Assembly: GCA_934097085.1 (NCBI GenBank)
Contig: CAKONK010000013.1
Span: 1-44,356 of the forward strand
Length of the DNA stretch: 44,356 nt
From: an uncultured Bacilli bacterium
GTDB taxonomy: Bacteria; Bacillota_I; Bacilli_A; RF39; UBA660
Reading direction: 5' to 3'
A program made the position numbers and the translations under genes. Numbering within the stretch: position 1 is the first letter of the stretch; the number at the start of each line of letters is the position of its first letter. The notes beneath the pieces were generated by a model. It was given only the letters and a program-made list of their open reading frames with translations, was not told the origin of the DNA and searched no databases. Positions 24,109 through 32,654 of this stretch are shown piece after piece.

Positions 24109-24777
24109 TTATATTCTCTTTTTATCTAAATCTTTATATATTTTTCTCATTTCCTCTTCCGTAAAAAAGAATTTTTCACCTTTTGTAAAGCCTTTTTTAT
24201 GAATATATTTATAATAATATTTATCTAAATAAGTCAGCATATCAGTTAATTGAAATAGTCTTTTTTCTTCGTGATTAAAAGATATTCTGTGTTCAAATCC
24301 TGAAAATTTATTAAATGCTTGATCTAAAATTTTTCCAAGCACTTCCTGTCCGTTATCGTAATATAGAACAATTTTATCATATTTATTTAAGTATTTATCA
24401 ATCTTTTTAATCATAGAATTTATCTCAAAAAGCAATTTTTTTCTTAATAAAGAACTATCATTAATATACTTTTTGTCTATTATAATAGTATTATATTTAA
24501 CATCAACTTTTCTCGAAAAATGAAGCAAAGATTTAAATATACTTTTTCTTATAATTAATGAAAACTTAGCATACTCACCGCGTTTCATAATCAAATTAGC
24601 CATATGAATCATACCAGTATAGCCAATCCTTTTTAAACGATTATTTAAATTATTTATTTCTGAAGTAATGTCATTACTTTGATCGTGGAATGTAAATGAA
24701 ACACCATAAAGCTGTGATGATCCATTTTCAAAACCGAAATCTCCAGTTTCATCTACAAAAATATTTAGTCTTCTCAT
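24109..24777 (-). CDS. DUF3800-domain protein (predicted RNase H-fold nuclease)
   Basis: This 222-aa protein has the DUF3800 hallmarks: an N-terminal IFVDETGDFGF motif (acidic D-E near residues 8-9), a central IIIDKKY strand (about 100-106), a YYDNGQE segment (about 143-149), and the C-terminal FQLTDMLTYLDKYYYK helix (about 178-193). These are expected acidic positions of an RNase H-like fold, suggesting a nuclease, unproven for the family. The start is preceded by AAAGGGGG and a TATAAT (24812-24807). It faces three small RNA genes. I recall that structured RNAs have been reported beside DUF3800 genes in other bacteria, so an RNA-protein partnership is plausible. Confidence 0.85.
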   Translation of the reverse strand: MRRLNIFVDETGDFGFENGSSQLYGVSFTFHDQSNDITSEINNLNNRLKRIGYTGMIHMANLIMKRGEYAKFSLIIRKSIFKSLLHFSRKVDVKYNTIIIDKKYINDSSLLRKKLLFEINSMIKKIDKYLNKYDKIVLYYDNGQEVLGKILDQAFNKFSGFEHRISFNHEEKRLFQLTDMLTYLDKYYYKYIHKKGFTKGEKFFFTEEEMRKIYKDLDKKRI

Positions 24778-24858
24778 GACAATAACCCCCTTTACTATGT
24801 ATAAACATTATACTATAATTCACATGATTTTCCTAGAAAAAAAATAATATTTTCAAAT

Positions 24859-24882
24859 AAAAAAATTATGGTTAATCCATAA
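24859..24882 (-). terminator. Terminator of the dnaE-mutL operon
   Basis: TTATGG-ATTAA-CCATAA plus seven T on the minus strand. The mutL stop codon lies in the hairpin. Confidence 0.8.
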
Positions 24883-26653
24883 CTCTTTTAAACATTTTTT
24901 CTAAATCATATATGCTAAATTTTATAATAGTTGGTCTTCCATGAGGACAATTATAGGGATTATCACATTTAACTAGTTCATCTAAAATATAAGTGATTTC
25001 ATCCATTGAAATATGATGATTTGCTTTTATACTCATTTTACAAGCAAGTGTAATTGCAATTTTTTCCTCGAACTTAACTCTATCAAAATCTTTATCAGTA
25101 TTAATAACAATATCAATTATTTTTCTAACACTTTCCTCTTCATAACCCTCTTTTAAATAAGATGGATGAGTTTTTATAACAAGTGTATTTATACCAAACT
25201 CTTCAGCATCAATACCAATACTTGCAAGCATATCAAGTTTAGTTTTAATTATATTATATTCTGAGGAAGTAAACTCAATAGTAATTGGAATAAGCATACC
25301 TATTTTTGATACTTCTTTTTCTTTTAACTTTTGCATATATCTTTCATAATTTATTCTTTCATAAGCAGCATGTTGATCAAGTAAATAAATACCATCTTCA
25401 TTTTCAGCAATAATATAAGTACCAAGTGCAAGTCCAACTGGGTAAAGCTTTAAAGATTTTAACTCTTCGTTTTTAATAATTTCTTTTTCCTCGAAATCCA
25501 TAAAATATTGATCTGGCTTTTTAACTTCCTCTTCGGGTAAAACAATTTGTTCTTCCTCTTTTTTAGAGAAAATATTTTGTATATCGTAATCATTTATTTT
25601 ATTATTTAACTGCAAATGTTCATAATTATTCTCTTCCGTTTTTTCATCCTCAAGGGGCTTAATAATAAGTAAACTTTCATATAATGCCTTTTTAATTGTA
25701 TTTGTAATAAGCTCTTTTAAATCTTTTATTTTAGAAATTTTAACATCTTGTTTAGTCGGATGAATATTAACATCTACTACAGTTGGATCCGTTTCAATAT
25801 TAAGAACTACAACTGGAAATTTACCCTCGGGTTTATAAGTATAATATGCATCATTTATTGCTTCATTAATATCATAATTTTTAATAACTCTATTATTTAT
25901 AAAAGTAATCATATGATTTTTTGTACTTTTTAAAATATGAGGTTTACAAGCATAACCATAAATAGTAAAGTCATTATTACTATTTTTTATTTCAAGCATA
26001 TTCGAAGAAATATTTGCTCCATAAATTTCATGGATAACTTTTAACATATTACCTGAACCACTTGTTTTAACAATTTCCTTACCATTATTTGTAAGTGTAA
26101 AAGCTATACTTTTTTCAGATAATGCTAACTTTTCTACAAAGTTTGTTATACTTGCAAGTTCACTAGCTTCACTTTTTAAATATTTAAGTCTTGCCGGCGT
26201 ATTATAAAATACATTGGTAACTGATATACTTGTACCTTTTCTTTCTTCACAAGGTTCAATTTTATCAATTACACCACCTTTTAAATGAATGTAAGTACTT
26301 TCATTACCATTACAAGTTTTTAGTTCAATTTCAGATACTGATGCAATTGAGGCAAGTGCTTCACCACGAAAGCCTAAAGTATCAATAAAATATAAATCAT
26401 CCTCTTTATATATTTTCGAGGTTGCATGGCGTAAAAAACATTCTTTAGCATCAATGCTGTCCATTCCTTCGCCATCATCAGTAACAATAATATCATCCAT
26501 ACCAGCATTAAGAAGTTCAATAACTATGTTATTTGCTCCCGCATCTATAGAATTTTCAGTAAGTTCTTTAACAATTGAGGCAAGCTTTTCAATGACTTCA
26601 CCCGCAGCAATTTTATTTGCTAAAAGTTCATTCATTACTTTTATTTTACTCAT
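24872..26653 (-). CDS. mutL: DNA mismatch repair endonuclease MutL
   Basis: This 593-aa protein has an N-terminal GHKL ATPase (IAAGEVIEKLASIVKELTEN, DDGEGM, RHATSKI, GFRGEALASIASVSE) and a transducer domain with HPTKQDVK. A charged linker runs from about 330 to 395. The C-terminal endonuclease domain has the metal motif DQHAAYERINYE, then ACKMSIKANHH, then CPHGRPT, so it belongs to the nicking MutL type found where MutH is absent. MutS is not in the window. It overlaps yqeH by 8 bp at the end of the dnaE-polC-yqeG-yqeH-mutL run. Confidence 0.96.
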   Translation of the reverse strand: MSKIKVMNELLANKIAAGEVIEKLASIVKELTENSIDAGANNIVIELLNAGMDDIIVTDDGEGMDSIDAKECFLRHATSKIYKEDDLYFIDTLGFRGEALASIASVSEIELKTCNGNESTYIHLKGGVIDKIEPCEERKGTSISVTNVFYNTPARLKYLKSEASELASITNFVEKLALSEKSIAFTLTNNGKEIVKTSGSGNMLKVIHEIYGANISSNMLEIKNSNNDFTIYGYACKPHILKSTKNHMITFINNRVIKNYDINEAINDAYYTYKPEGKFPVVVLNIETDPTVVDVNIHPTKQDVKISKIKDLKELITNTIKKALYESLLIIKPLEDEKTEENNYEHLQLNNKINDYDIQNIFSKKEEEQIVLPEEEVKKPDQYFMDFEEKEIIKNEELKSLKLYPVGLALGTYIIAENEDGIYLLDQHAAYERINYERYMQKLKEKEVSKIGMLIPITIEFTSSEYNIIKTKLDMLASIGIDAEEFGINTLVIKTHPSYLKEGYEEESVRKIIDIVINTDKDFDRVKFEEKIAITLACKMSIKANHHISMDEITYILDELVKCDNPYNCPHGRPTIIKFSIYDLEKMFKRVMD

Positions 26654-27539
26654 ATTTTTTACCTATAATACTTTCTCTTAAATTAAAACTATCATTATTT
26701 AAATAAATAGTTGCCCCCTTTTTAAAGTAAATAAAGAAATTATCAAATACTAAATCTGTATTATTATTAATCTTTACCATTTTATACTTATCTTTATTTT
26801 TATATGTTTTAACAGTTAAATTTGGCATAAAAATACATATATTTATATCATTATCACTATATAAAGAAATATTATCAATTGTAAGTTCAAACCCTTTTTT
26901 TAAATTAATTATTTTTTCCTTTAAAATATTTTTAGACCTTTCTGTTATAACCTTTGTATCAAACCCAGGACTATCTATTATAGTTAAATTATCTTTATTT
27001 ATTTCTATAAAATCAAGGGTTGTATTACGAAAGTGTGATACAGTAATATTTTCATCAAATAAAGTATTTATTAAAGTTGATTTACCACTTGAAACAATAC
27101 CTGTTATTAATACTTTTTTATGTTTTTCTATTAAAGAAAATAAATTATTTTTAAGTTTAGTATTTTTGTAAGAAAATGTTAATGGTTTAATTTTAAAACT
27201 ATTTTCTATATTTCTTATTATACTTTCATATTTAATATTTTTAGGTAAAATATCTACTTTAGTTAAAACAAATACTTTATCATTTTGTATATTTTCATAT
27301 ATTTTAATTGTTTCATTAGAAAGTGATAATATATCACATAAAAATATTGTAAATATTTTCTTTTTATTAATATTTTCTAATAACTTATTATTATCTATAT
27401 AATTATTAAGTTCAATATTTTTATTATAATGTGTTAAATCAAAACATCTTTTACAAATGTCACTACCCTTTACTGCATAACCTATTTTATTTATATCTTC
27501 ATATTGAAGTGTTTCACCACAGCCTTTACATTTATTCAT
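26646..27539 (-). CDS. yqeH: YqeH-like circularly permuted GTPase (ribosome assembly)
   Basis: This 297-aa protein opens with a zinc finger (CKGC ... CKRC, about residues 4-36) and then GTPase motifs in permuted order: TKVD (G4, about 92-95), then GIVSSGKSTLIN (G1, about 146-157), then DSPG (G3, about 187-190). This is the YqeH plan; YqeH assists 30S maturation. It is shorter than B. subtilis YqeH (about 366) because the C-terminal region is reduced. It overlaps yqeG by 8 bp and mutL by 8 bp. Association with yqeG supports the name. Confidence 0.88.
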   Translation of the reverse strand: MNKCKGCGETLQYEDINKIGYAVKGSDICKRCFDLTHYNKNIELNNYIDNNKLLENINKKKIFTIFLCDILSLSNETIKIYENIQNDKVFVLTKVDILPKNIKYESIIRNIENSFKIKPLTFSYKNTKLKNNLFSLIEKHKKVLITGIVSSGKSTLINTLFDENITVSHFRNTTLDFIEINKDNLTIIDSPGFDTKVITERSKNILKEKIINLKKGFELTIDNISLYSDNDINICIFMPNLTVKTYKNKDKYKMVKINNNTDLVFDNFFIYFKKGATIYLNNDSFNLRESIIGKKYE

Positions 27540-28050
27540 AATAAACTCCTTTATTTAAAACACCTGTTTTATTTAATTTTTTATAAATAAACTTTTCAAA
27601 AAAACGATTTATTTTTGTTCCAAAAGGTTCAAAAGCTCCGATTGGATTTACTAAAATACTTATGCTTTCATTTCTATTTGCTCCGAGAATATCTGTTATA
27701 AGTTGATCTCCAACAAAAGCAATTTCTTCGGGATTTAATTTATAAATACGCATAATTTTTTTATATTTTTTTAAAAATGGTTTTCGTGAGGAATATGAAG
27801 TATCAAGATTTAATATTTCCTTAAAAGGGGTAAGTCTTTTTTTAGTGGCATTAGAAAATATAATGACTTTAAAATCATCAGAAATAATTGAAAAAAGTTC
27901 CTTTATATCTTTTGAAGGAACATCCTCTTTATAAGAGGCAAGCGTATTGTCTAAATCAAAGGCAATACACTTAATCTTCATTTTTTTTAATTTTTTATAA
28001 TTAATATCAAATATGCTTTTATAATACATATCTGGAATAAATTTATCCAT
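27532..28050 (-). CDS. yqeG: YqeG-family HAD (IIIA) phosphatase
   Basis: This 172-aa HAD-superfamily protein has motif I FDLDNTL (about 31-37, nucleophile Asp), motif II IIFSNATKKR (about 63-72), a lysine in SSRKPFLKKYK, and motif IV FVGDQLITDI. It matches the YqeG family, which neighbours yqeH across Bacillota; its substrate is unknown. The ribosome binding site AGAAAGGAAA precedes the ATG. It lies 12 bp after polC and overlaps yqeH. Confidence 0.9.
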   Translation of the reverse strand: MDKFIPDMYYKSIFDINYKKLKKMKIKCIAFDLDNTLASYKEDVPSKDIKELFSIISDDFKVIIFSNATKKRLTPFKEILNLDTSYSSRKPFLKKYKKIMRIYKLNPEEIAFVGDQLITDILGANRNESISILVNPIGAFEPFGTKINRFFEKFIYKKLNKTGVLNKGVYYE

Positions 28051-28062
28051 ACTTTTTCCTTT

Positions 28063-31000
28063 CTAAAATAAACTTAATTGGCTACTTTCAGGCATACCCT
28101 TAAAAATACCCATAGATTTCATTTTATCAATAAGTGTTGTTGAAACTTTACATCTTGATTGGAAATCTTCGATAGAAATAAAAGGATGTTTTTTTGCTTC
28201 ATTTTCTATATTTTTAGCAACTGTTTCACCAAGACCATCAATTGTAATAAATGGTGGAATAAGTGATTTATCATCTGCGACATCAAAGGTCATTGCTTTA
28301 CTTTTATATAGGTCAAAAGGAAGTACTTTAAGTCCCCTTGCGGCCATTTCTAAAGCAACCGATAAACTTTCAAGTGTTCCACCCTCTTTATTTGTTGCTT
28401 CGAATCCTTTATTTCTTATATCAATAATTTTTTCTTTAATATCATCATAACCCTTAATCATTGCCTCAATATCAAAGGCAGTTGCTTTTGTAGAAAACCA
28501 AGATGCATAAAAGTATACAGGCATATGTACTTTATACCAAGCAATTCTAAAGGCTGATGTAACATAAGCAGCAGCGTGGGCTTTTGGGAACATATACTTA
28601 ATTTTTTGACAAGAATTTATAAACCAATCTTCGATACCAGCTTCTTCCATAGTTTTTTTATGTTCTTCCCAAGTTGCAGGATCTTTTGAGGCTTTACCTT
28701 TACGAACAAATTCCATAATTTTAAAGGCTTTTATTGGTTTAACGCCATGATAAATTAAATAAACCATAATATCATCACGACAACCAATAACCTCTTTAAA
28801 AGGAACAATATTATTTTTAATAAGTTCTTGAGCATTACCAAGCCATACATCAGTACCATGTGAAAGACCGGCTATTTTAACAAGTTCAGCAAAAGTTGTC
28901 GGTTTAATTTCTGAAACCATTCCTATTGTAAAGTTTGTACCAAATTCAGGTATTCCTAATGTACCTGTAGGGCACATAATTTGTTCATTAGTTACACCAA
29001 GTACATCAGTCGAAGAAAATATTGACATTGTATCTTTATCATCAAGAGGTACTTTTGAAACATCAGTTTTTGATAAATCTTGAATTAAACGAAGCTGCGT
29101 TGGATCTGAATGACCTAAAATATCAAGTTTTAAAAGATCTTCCTCGATTGAATGGTAATCAAAGTGAGTTGTTCTCCATGCACTTTCTGGGTCATCTGCA
29201 GGAAATTGGAATGGTGTAAAATCTGATACTTCCATATAATCTGGAACAACAACTATTCCTCCTGGGTGTTGACCGGTAGTTCTTTTTACACCAGTACATC
29301 CCATAGCAAGACGCTCAATTTCTATACTACTTTTATTCATTATACCTTTATCTTCGAAATAACCCTTTACAAAACCATAAGCCGTTTTTTCAGCAACAGT
29401 ACCAATTGTACCGGCACGATAAACATTATCTACACCAAATAATACCTTAGTATATTCGTGAGCACTTGCTTGATTTAAATCAGAGAAGTTTAAGTCGATA
29501 TCTGGAACTTTATCAGCATTAAAACCTAGGAATGTTGCAAATGGCATATCTTGTCCATCTTTTTTCATCATTTCCCCACAGTTAGGACATTTCTTATCTG
29601 GAAGGTCAAATCCTGATGAATACGTTGCTCCTAAAGTGTTACCGTTTTCATCTTCGAATATTGAAGTTTGACATTTTAAACATCTATAATGAGCAGAAAG
29701 TGGATTAACTTCAGTTATACCCATCATCGTAGCAACAAAGGAAGAACCTACTGAACCACGAGATCCTACTAAAAAGCCATCATCATTTGAGTGTTTAACA
29801 AGTCTTTGAGCAATAAGATAAATTGGGTCGAATCCTCCACCAATGATACCACCTAAAGTTTTTTTAACTTTTTTCTTAATTGCATCTTCAGTTTTTTCTC
29901 CATCATCCTCAGTCCAATGATTATCAACATACTCTGTAACTATTTCATTTACTTTATCATAGCCTGTAATAATTGTCTCATGTAAATTTTTAAAAGTTTC
30001 TTTAATAAGTTCTTCATCAGAAATATTTGGATTTTCTTTCTGAAGTTTTTCATGCCAATATGTATAAACTATATCACCATAAAGCTCTTTAGCAATTCTT
30101 TCCTCAATATTAAATGGTAAGTTCTTGCCATACCATGAAGATGCTTTATCATATACAAGGTCAGTTACAACCCTTTTACAATCTAAATAGCTTTTTCCAT
30201 CATCACTTCTTACTCTTGGTGAAAATGGAACTCCATGAGTATCAATAATAACTTCGATCTCTTCGACCATATCTAAAACTTTATTAGTGTTTTCCACAAC
30301 TATTTCATAAGCAAGATCACTTCCTAAAAAACTAAAGTCAGAAAGCATTTCTTCAGTAGTTCTAAAATGCATCGAAGGTATTACTTTAATATTATTTTTT
30401 GCAAGAGGATGACGTCCACCGCCAGGTACTTTTTGATTAATAATAATTTCACGATATATTTTATCTTCTCTAGAAAAATGGTGTACATCTCCAGTAGCTA
30501 CAATAATCTTTCCATTTTTCTTAGTTTCATTAATAACCTTTTTTAAATGATTTTCTAATTCATAATCATTTTTAAAATCACCAGTTTGAATTAAGTGACC
30601 ATAACACTCTTTAGGTTGAACCTCAACATAATCATAAAAGCCAATTATTGATACAAGATCTTCACTTGACTTACTTCTTGCCTCAATAAAAACTTCACTT
30701 TCATAACATCCACTTCCGATAAGTAAACCTTCCCTTAGCTCATTTAAAACACTTCTTGGAATTCTTGGCGTTTTATATAAATAAGTAGTATTTGCAAGAG
30801 AAATAATTTTAAATAAATTCTTAAGACCTACCCTATCTTTAGCAATTGCATTAAAATGATATGTCCTACCAAATTTAAATAATTCTTCTTTAGAAACTAA
30901 ATTTTGAAGTTCATTTACATTATATATTTTTTCATTTTCAAGTTTACTAATCATTTTATTAAAAACAAGTGCTGTTCCTTCAGCATCATAATCTGCTCTA

Positions 31001-32643
31001 TGGTGACTTTCTTCATCAAAAGGAACATTATATCTTTTTACAAGAGCTGATAAACTATGACGAGCAAAACCTCTATCTAAACTTCTTGATAACTCTAATG
31101 TATCAATTACAGCATTTGTAAACTTACCTAAATTATATTTTTTCATTGCCATTTCAATAAAAGAAATATCAAATTTAGCATTATGAGCAACCATCGGAAG
31201 ATCACCAGTCCATTCAAGGAATCTTTTAGTAACATTTTCCTCTGTGTCGGCAGAGGATACCATATCATCAGATATCTCAGTTAAAGCAGTAATATTATCT
31301 GGTATATGAAATCCTGGATTAATAAATTCATCAAATCTATCAGTAATTACTCCATCTTCGATTTTAACGGCACCAATTTCAATCATTACATCACCAGATG
31401 CAGCATTAAAACCAGTTGTTTCAGTATCAAATACAACAAAAGTTGAAGTCTTAAGGGGAGCATCAATTGGGTCTTTTACAATATGTACTACATCATCAAC
31501 AAGTGTAAGTTCAGTTCCATATAATCCTTTAAAATGTTTACTAGGATCCTCAATATTTTTATTATGTGCTTTAATAAGTTGATAAGCAATTGGAAAACCT
31601 TGACAACCATTATGGTCAGTAATTGCAACTCCTCTATAACCCATATTAATTGCATTAGTAACAAGTTCATTTGTATGTTTTGCAAGGTCTACTTTAGTTA
31701 CTCCATCCATTTGACTCATCATTGTATGAGCATGAAGTTCAACTCTTTTAACTTCAGCATTATCTGAAATAGTAACATCCTTTGAGGCAATTTTTTCAAT
31801 AGAACGAGGTTCAATAATAAAGGAATGCAAGTAATCATCCATTTTAACAGAGCCAAATACTCTAATCCAACTTCCTACTTTAAGTCTTCCCATTATATTA
31901 TCATTTTCATCTTTATCAAACTTAACTATCTTCATTAAATAACTATCAGTTTTATCAGATACTTTTATATTATTAATATAAAATACACCCTTTTTACCTT
32001 GTCTTTCAATAGTTTCCATTCCAAAAATATAAACCTCAAAAATAATATTTTTGGCTTCTTCATTAATATCAATTAGTTTAGTGGGCTCTCCCTCAATATG
32101 AGCACCCATTATCATTGGATTTTCTTTTACTTTTACTACAGGCTCTTCATTTTCTTTTTCAATTTCCTCTTTAATTTTTTGTGCCTCTTTATCATCCAAA
32201 CATAATTGAACATCTACATTTAATCCATACATCTTAAATAAATTTTTAATTTTTGGTAAATCATATTCAATAATATTACTTTCAATAGAAAAATGGGTAA
32301 TTATTTTAGCTACCCCATCTTCATAATTAATATGAATTTTAGATAAGGATGGCTTTTCAATATAAAATGCTGTAAGTAGTTCATTTAAATATATACTTAA
32401 ATTATCTTCATCCATATTTTCATACTCTAAAGTTACAAAGCAATCACTTTTACCTTTAATTTTATTTTTGCATGCTAAAAATAAAGCATCTACACTTTGT
32501 TTATCTATTATATTTGGACAAGTTAAAACAACATTATATACTTTACTTGTTCTATTGAATATAACTTTTTTAACCATGGTGCCTATAAAAGCATCACTAC
32601 TAAAATTTATACTATCAAAAAATCTTTGTACTTCATCATCCAT
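28063..32643 (-). CDS. polC: DNA polymerase III PolC (Gram-positive type)
   Basis: This 1526-aa replicative polymerase is somewhat longer than the usual 1430-1470. Order: N-terminal domain; OB fold (about 200-290); PHP domain with VELHAHTMMSQMDGV (about 302) and its other metal residues; an embedded DEDDh 3'-5' exonuclease (FDTETTG near 406, HNAKFD, HHRADYDAEGT). The zinc cluster CLKC ... CPNC and polymerase core with PDIDLNFS come next, then the GFVKGY and TTGQHPGGIVVVP blocks, and a short tail with ESSQLSLF, a probable beta-clamp motif. It follows dnaE by 11 bp. It is the leading-strand enzyme of the PolC/DnaE two-polymerase system. Confidence 0.97.
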   Translation of the reverse strand: MDDEVQRFFDSINFSSDAFIGTMVKKVIFNRTSKVYNVVLTCPNIIDKQSVDALFLACKNKIKGKSDCFVTLEYENMDEDNLSIYLNELLTAFYIEKPSLSKIHINYEDGVAKIITHFSIESNIIEYDLPKIKNLFKMYGLNVDVQLCLDDKEAQKIKEEIEKENEEPVVKVKENPMIMGAHIEGEPTKLIDINEEAKNIIFEVYIFGMETIERQGKKGVFYINNIKVSDKTDSYLMKIVKFDKDENDNIMGRLKVGSWIRVFGSVKMDDYLHSFIIEPRSIEKIASKDVTISDNAEVKRVELHAHTMMSQMDGVTKVDLAKHTNELVTNAINMGYRGVAITDHNGCQGFPIAYQLIKAHNKNIEDPSKHFKGLYGTELTLVDDVVHIVKDPIDAPLKTSTFVVFDTETTGFNAASGDVMIEIGAVKIEDGVITDRFDEFINPGFHIPDNITALTEISDDMVSSADTEENVTKRFLEWTGDLPMVAHNAKFDISFIEMAMKKYNLGKFTNAVIDTLELSRSLDRGFARHSLSALVKRYNVPFDEESHHRADYDAEGTALVFNKMISKLENEKIYNVNELQNLVSKEELFKFGRTYHFNAIAKDRVGLKNLFKIISLANTTYLYKTPRIPRSVLNELREGLLIGSGCYESEVFIEARSKSSEDLVSIIGFYDYVEVQPKECYGHLIQTGDFKNDYELENHLKKVINETKKNGKIIVATGDVHHFSREDKIYREIIINQKVPGGGRHPLAKNNIKVIPSMHFRTTEEMLSDFSFLGSDLAYEIVVENTNKVLDMVEEIEVIIDTHGVPFSPRVRSDDGKSYLDCKRVVTDLVYDKASSWYGKNLPFNIEERIAKELYGDIVYTYWHEKLQKENPNISDEELIKETFKNLHETIITGYDKVNEIVTEYVDNHWTEDDGEKTEDAIKKKVKKTLGGIIGGGFDPIYLIAQRLVKHSNDDGFLVGSRGSVGSSFVATMMGITEVNPLSAHYRCLKCQTSIFEDENGNTLGATYSSGFDLPDKKCPNCGEMMKKDGQDMPFATFLGFNADKVPDIDLNFSDLNQASAHEYTKVLFGVDNVYRAGTIGTVAEKTAYGFVKGYFEDKGIMNKSSIEIERLAMGCTGVKRTTGQHPGGIVVVPDYMEVSDFTPFQFPADDPESAWRTTHFDYHSIEEDLLKLDILGHSDPTQLRLIQDLSKTDVSKVPLDDKDTMSIFSSTDVLGVTNEQIMCPTGTLGIPEFGTNFTIGMVSEIKPTTFAELVKIAGLSHGTDVWLGNAQELIKNNIVPFKEVIGCRDDIMVYLIYHGVKPIKAFKIMEFVRKGKASKDPATWEEHKKTMEEAGIEDWFINSCQKIKYMFPKAHAAAYVTSAFRIAWYKVHMPVYFYASWFSTKATAFDIEAMIKGYDDIKEKIIDIRNKGFEATNKEGGTLESLSVALEMAARGLKVLPFDLYKSKAMTFDVADDKSLIPPFITIDGLGETVAKNIENEAKKHPFISIEDFQSRCKVSTTLIDKMKSMGIFKGMPESSQLSLF

Positions 32644-32654
32644 AAACTACCCTA

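Noticed and set aside
24280..24310. GTTCAAATCC resembling a tRNA T-loop
   Set aside because: It lies within the DUF3800 coding sequence and no acceptor stem or cloverleaf surrounds it. No tRNA was found anywhere in the window.
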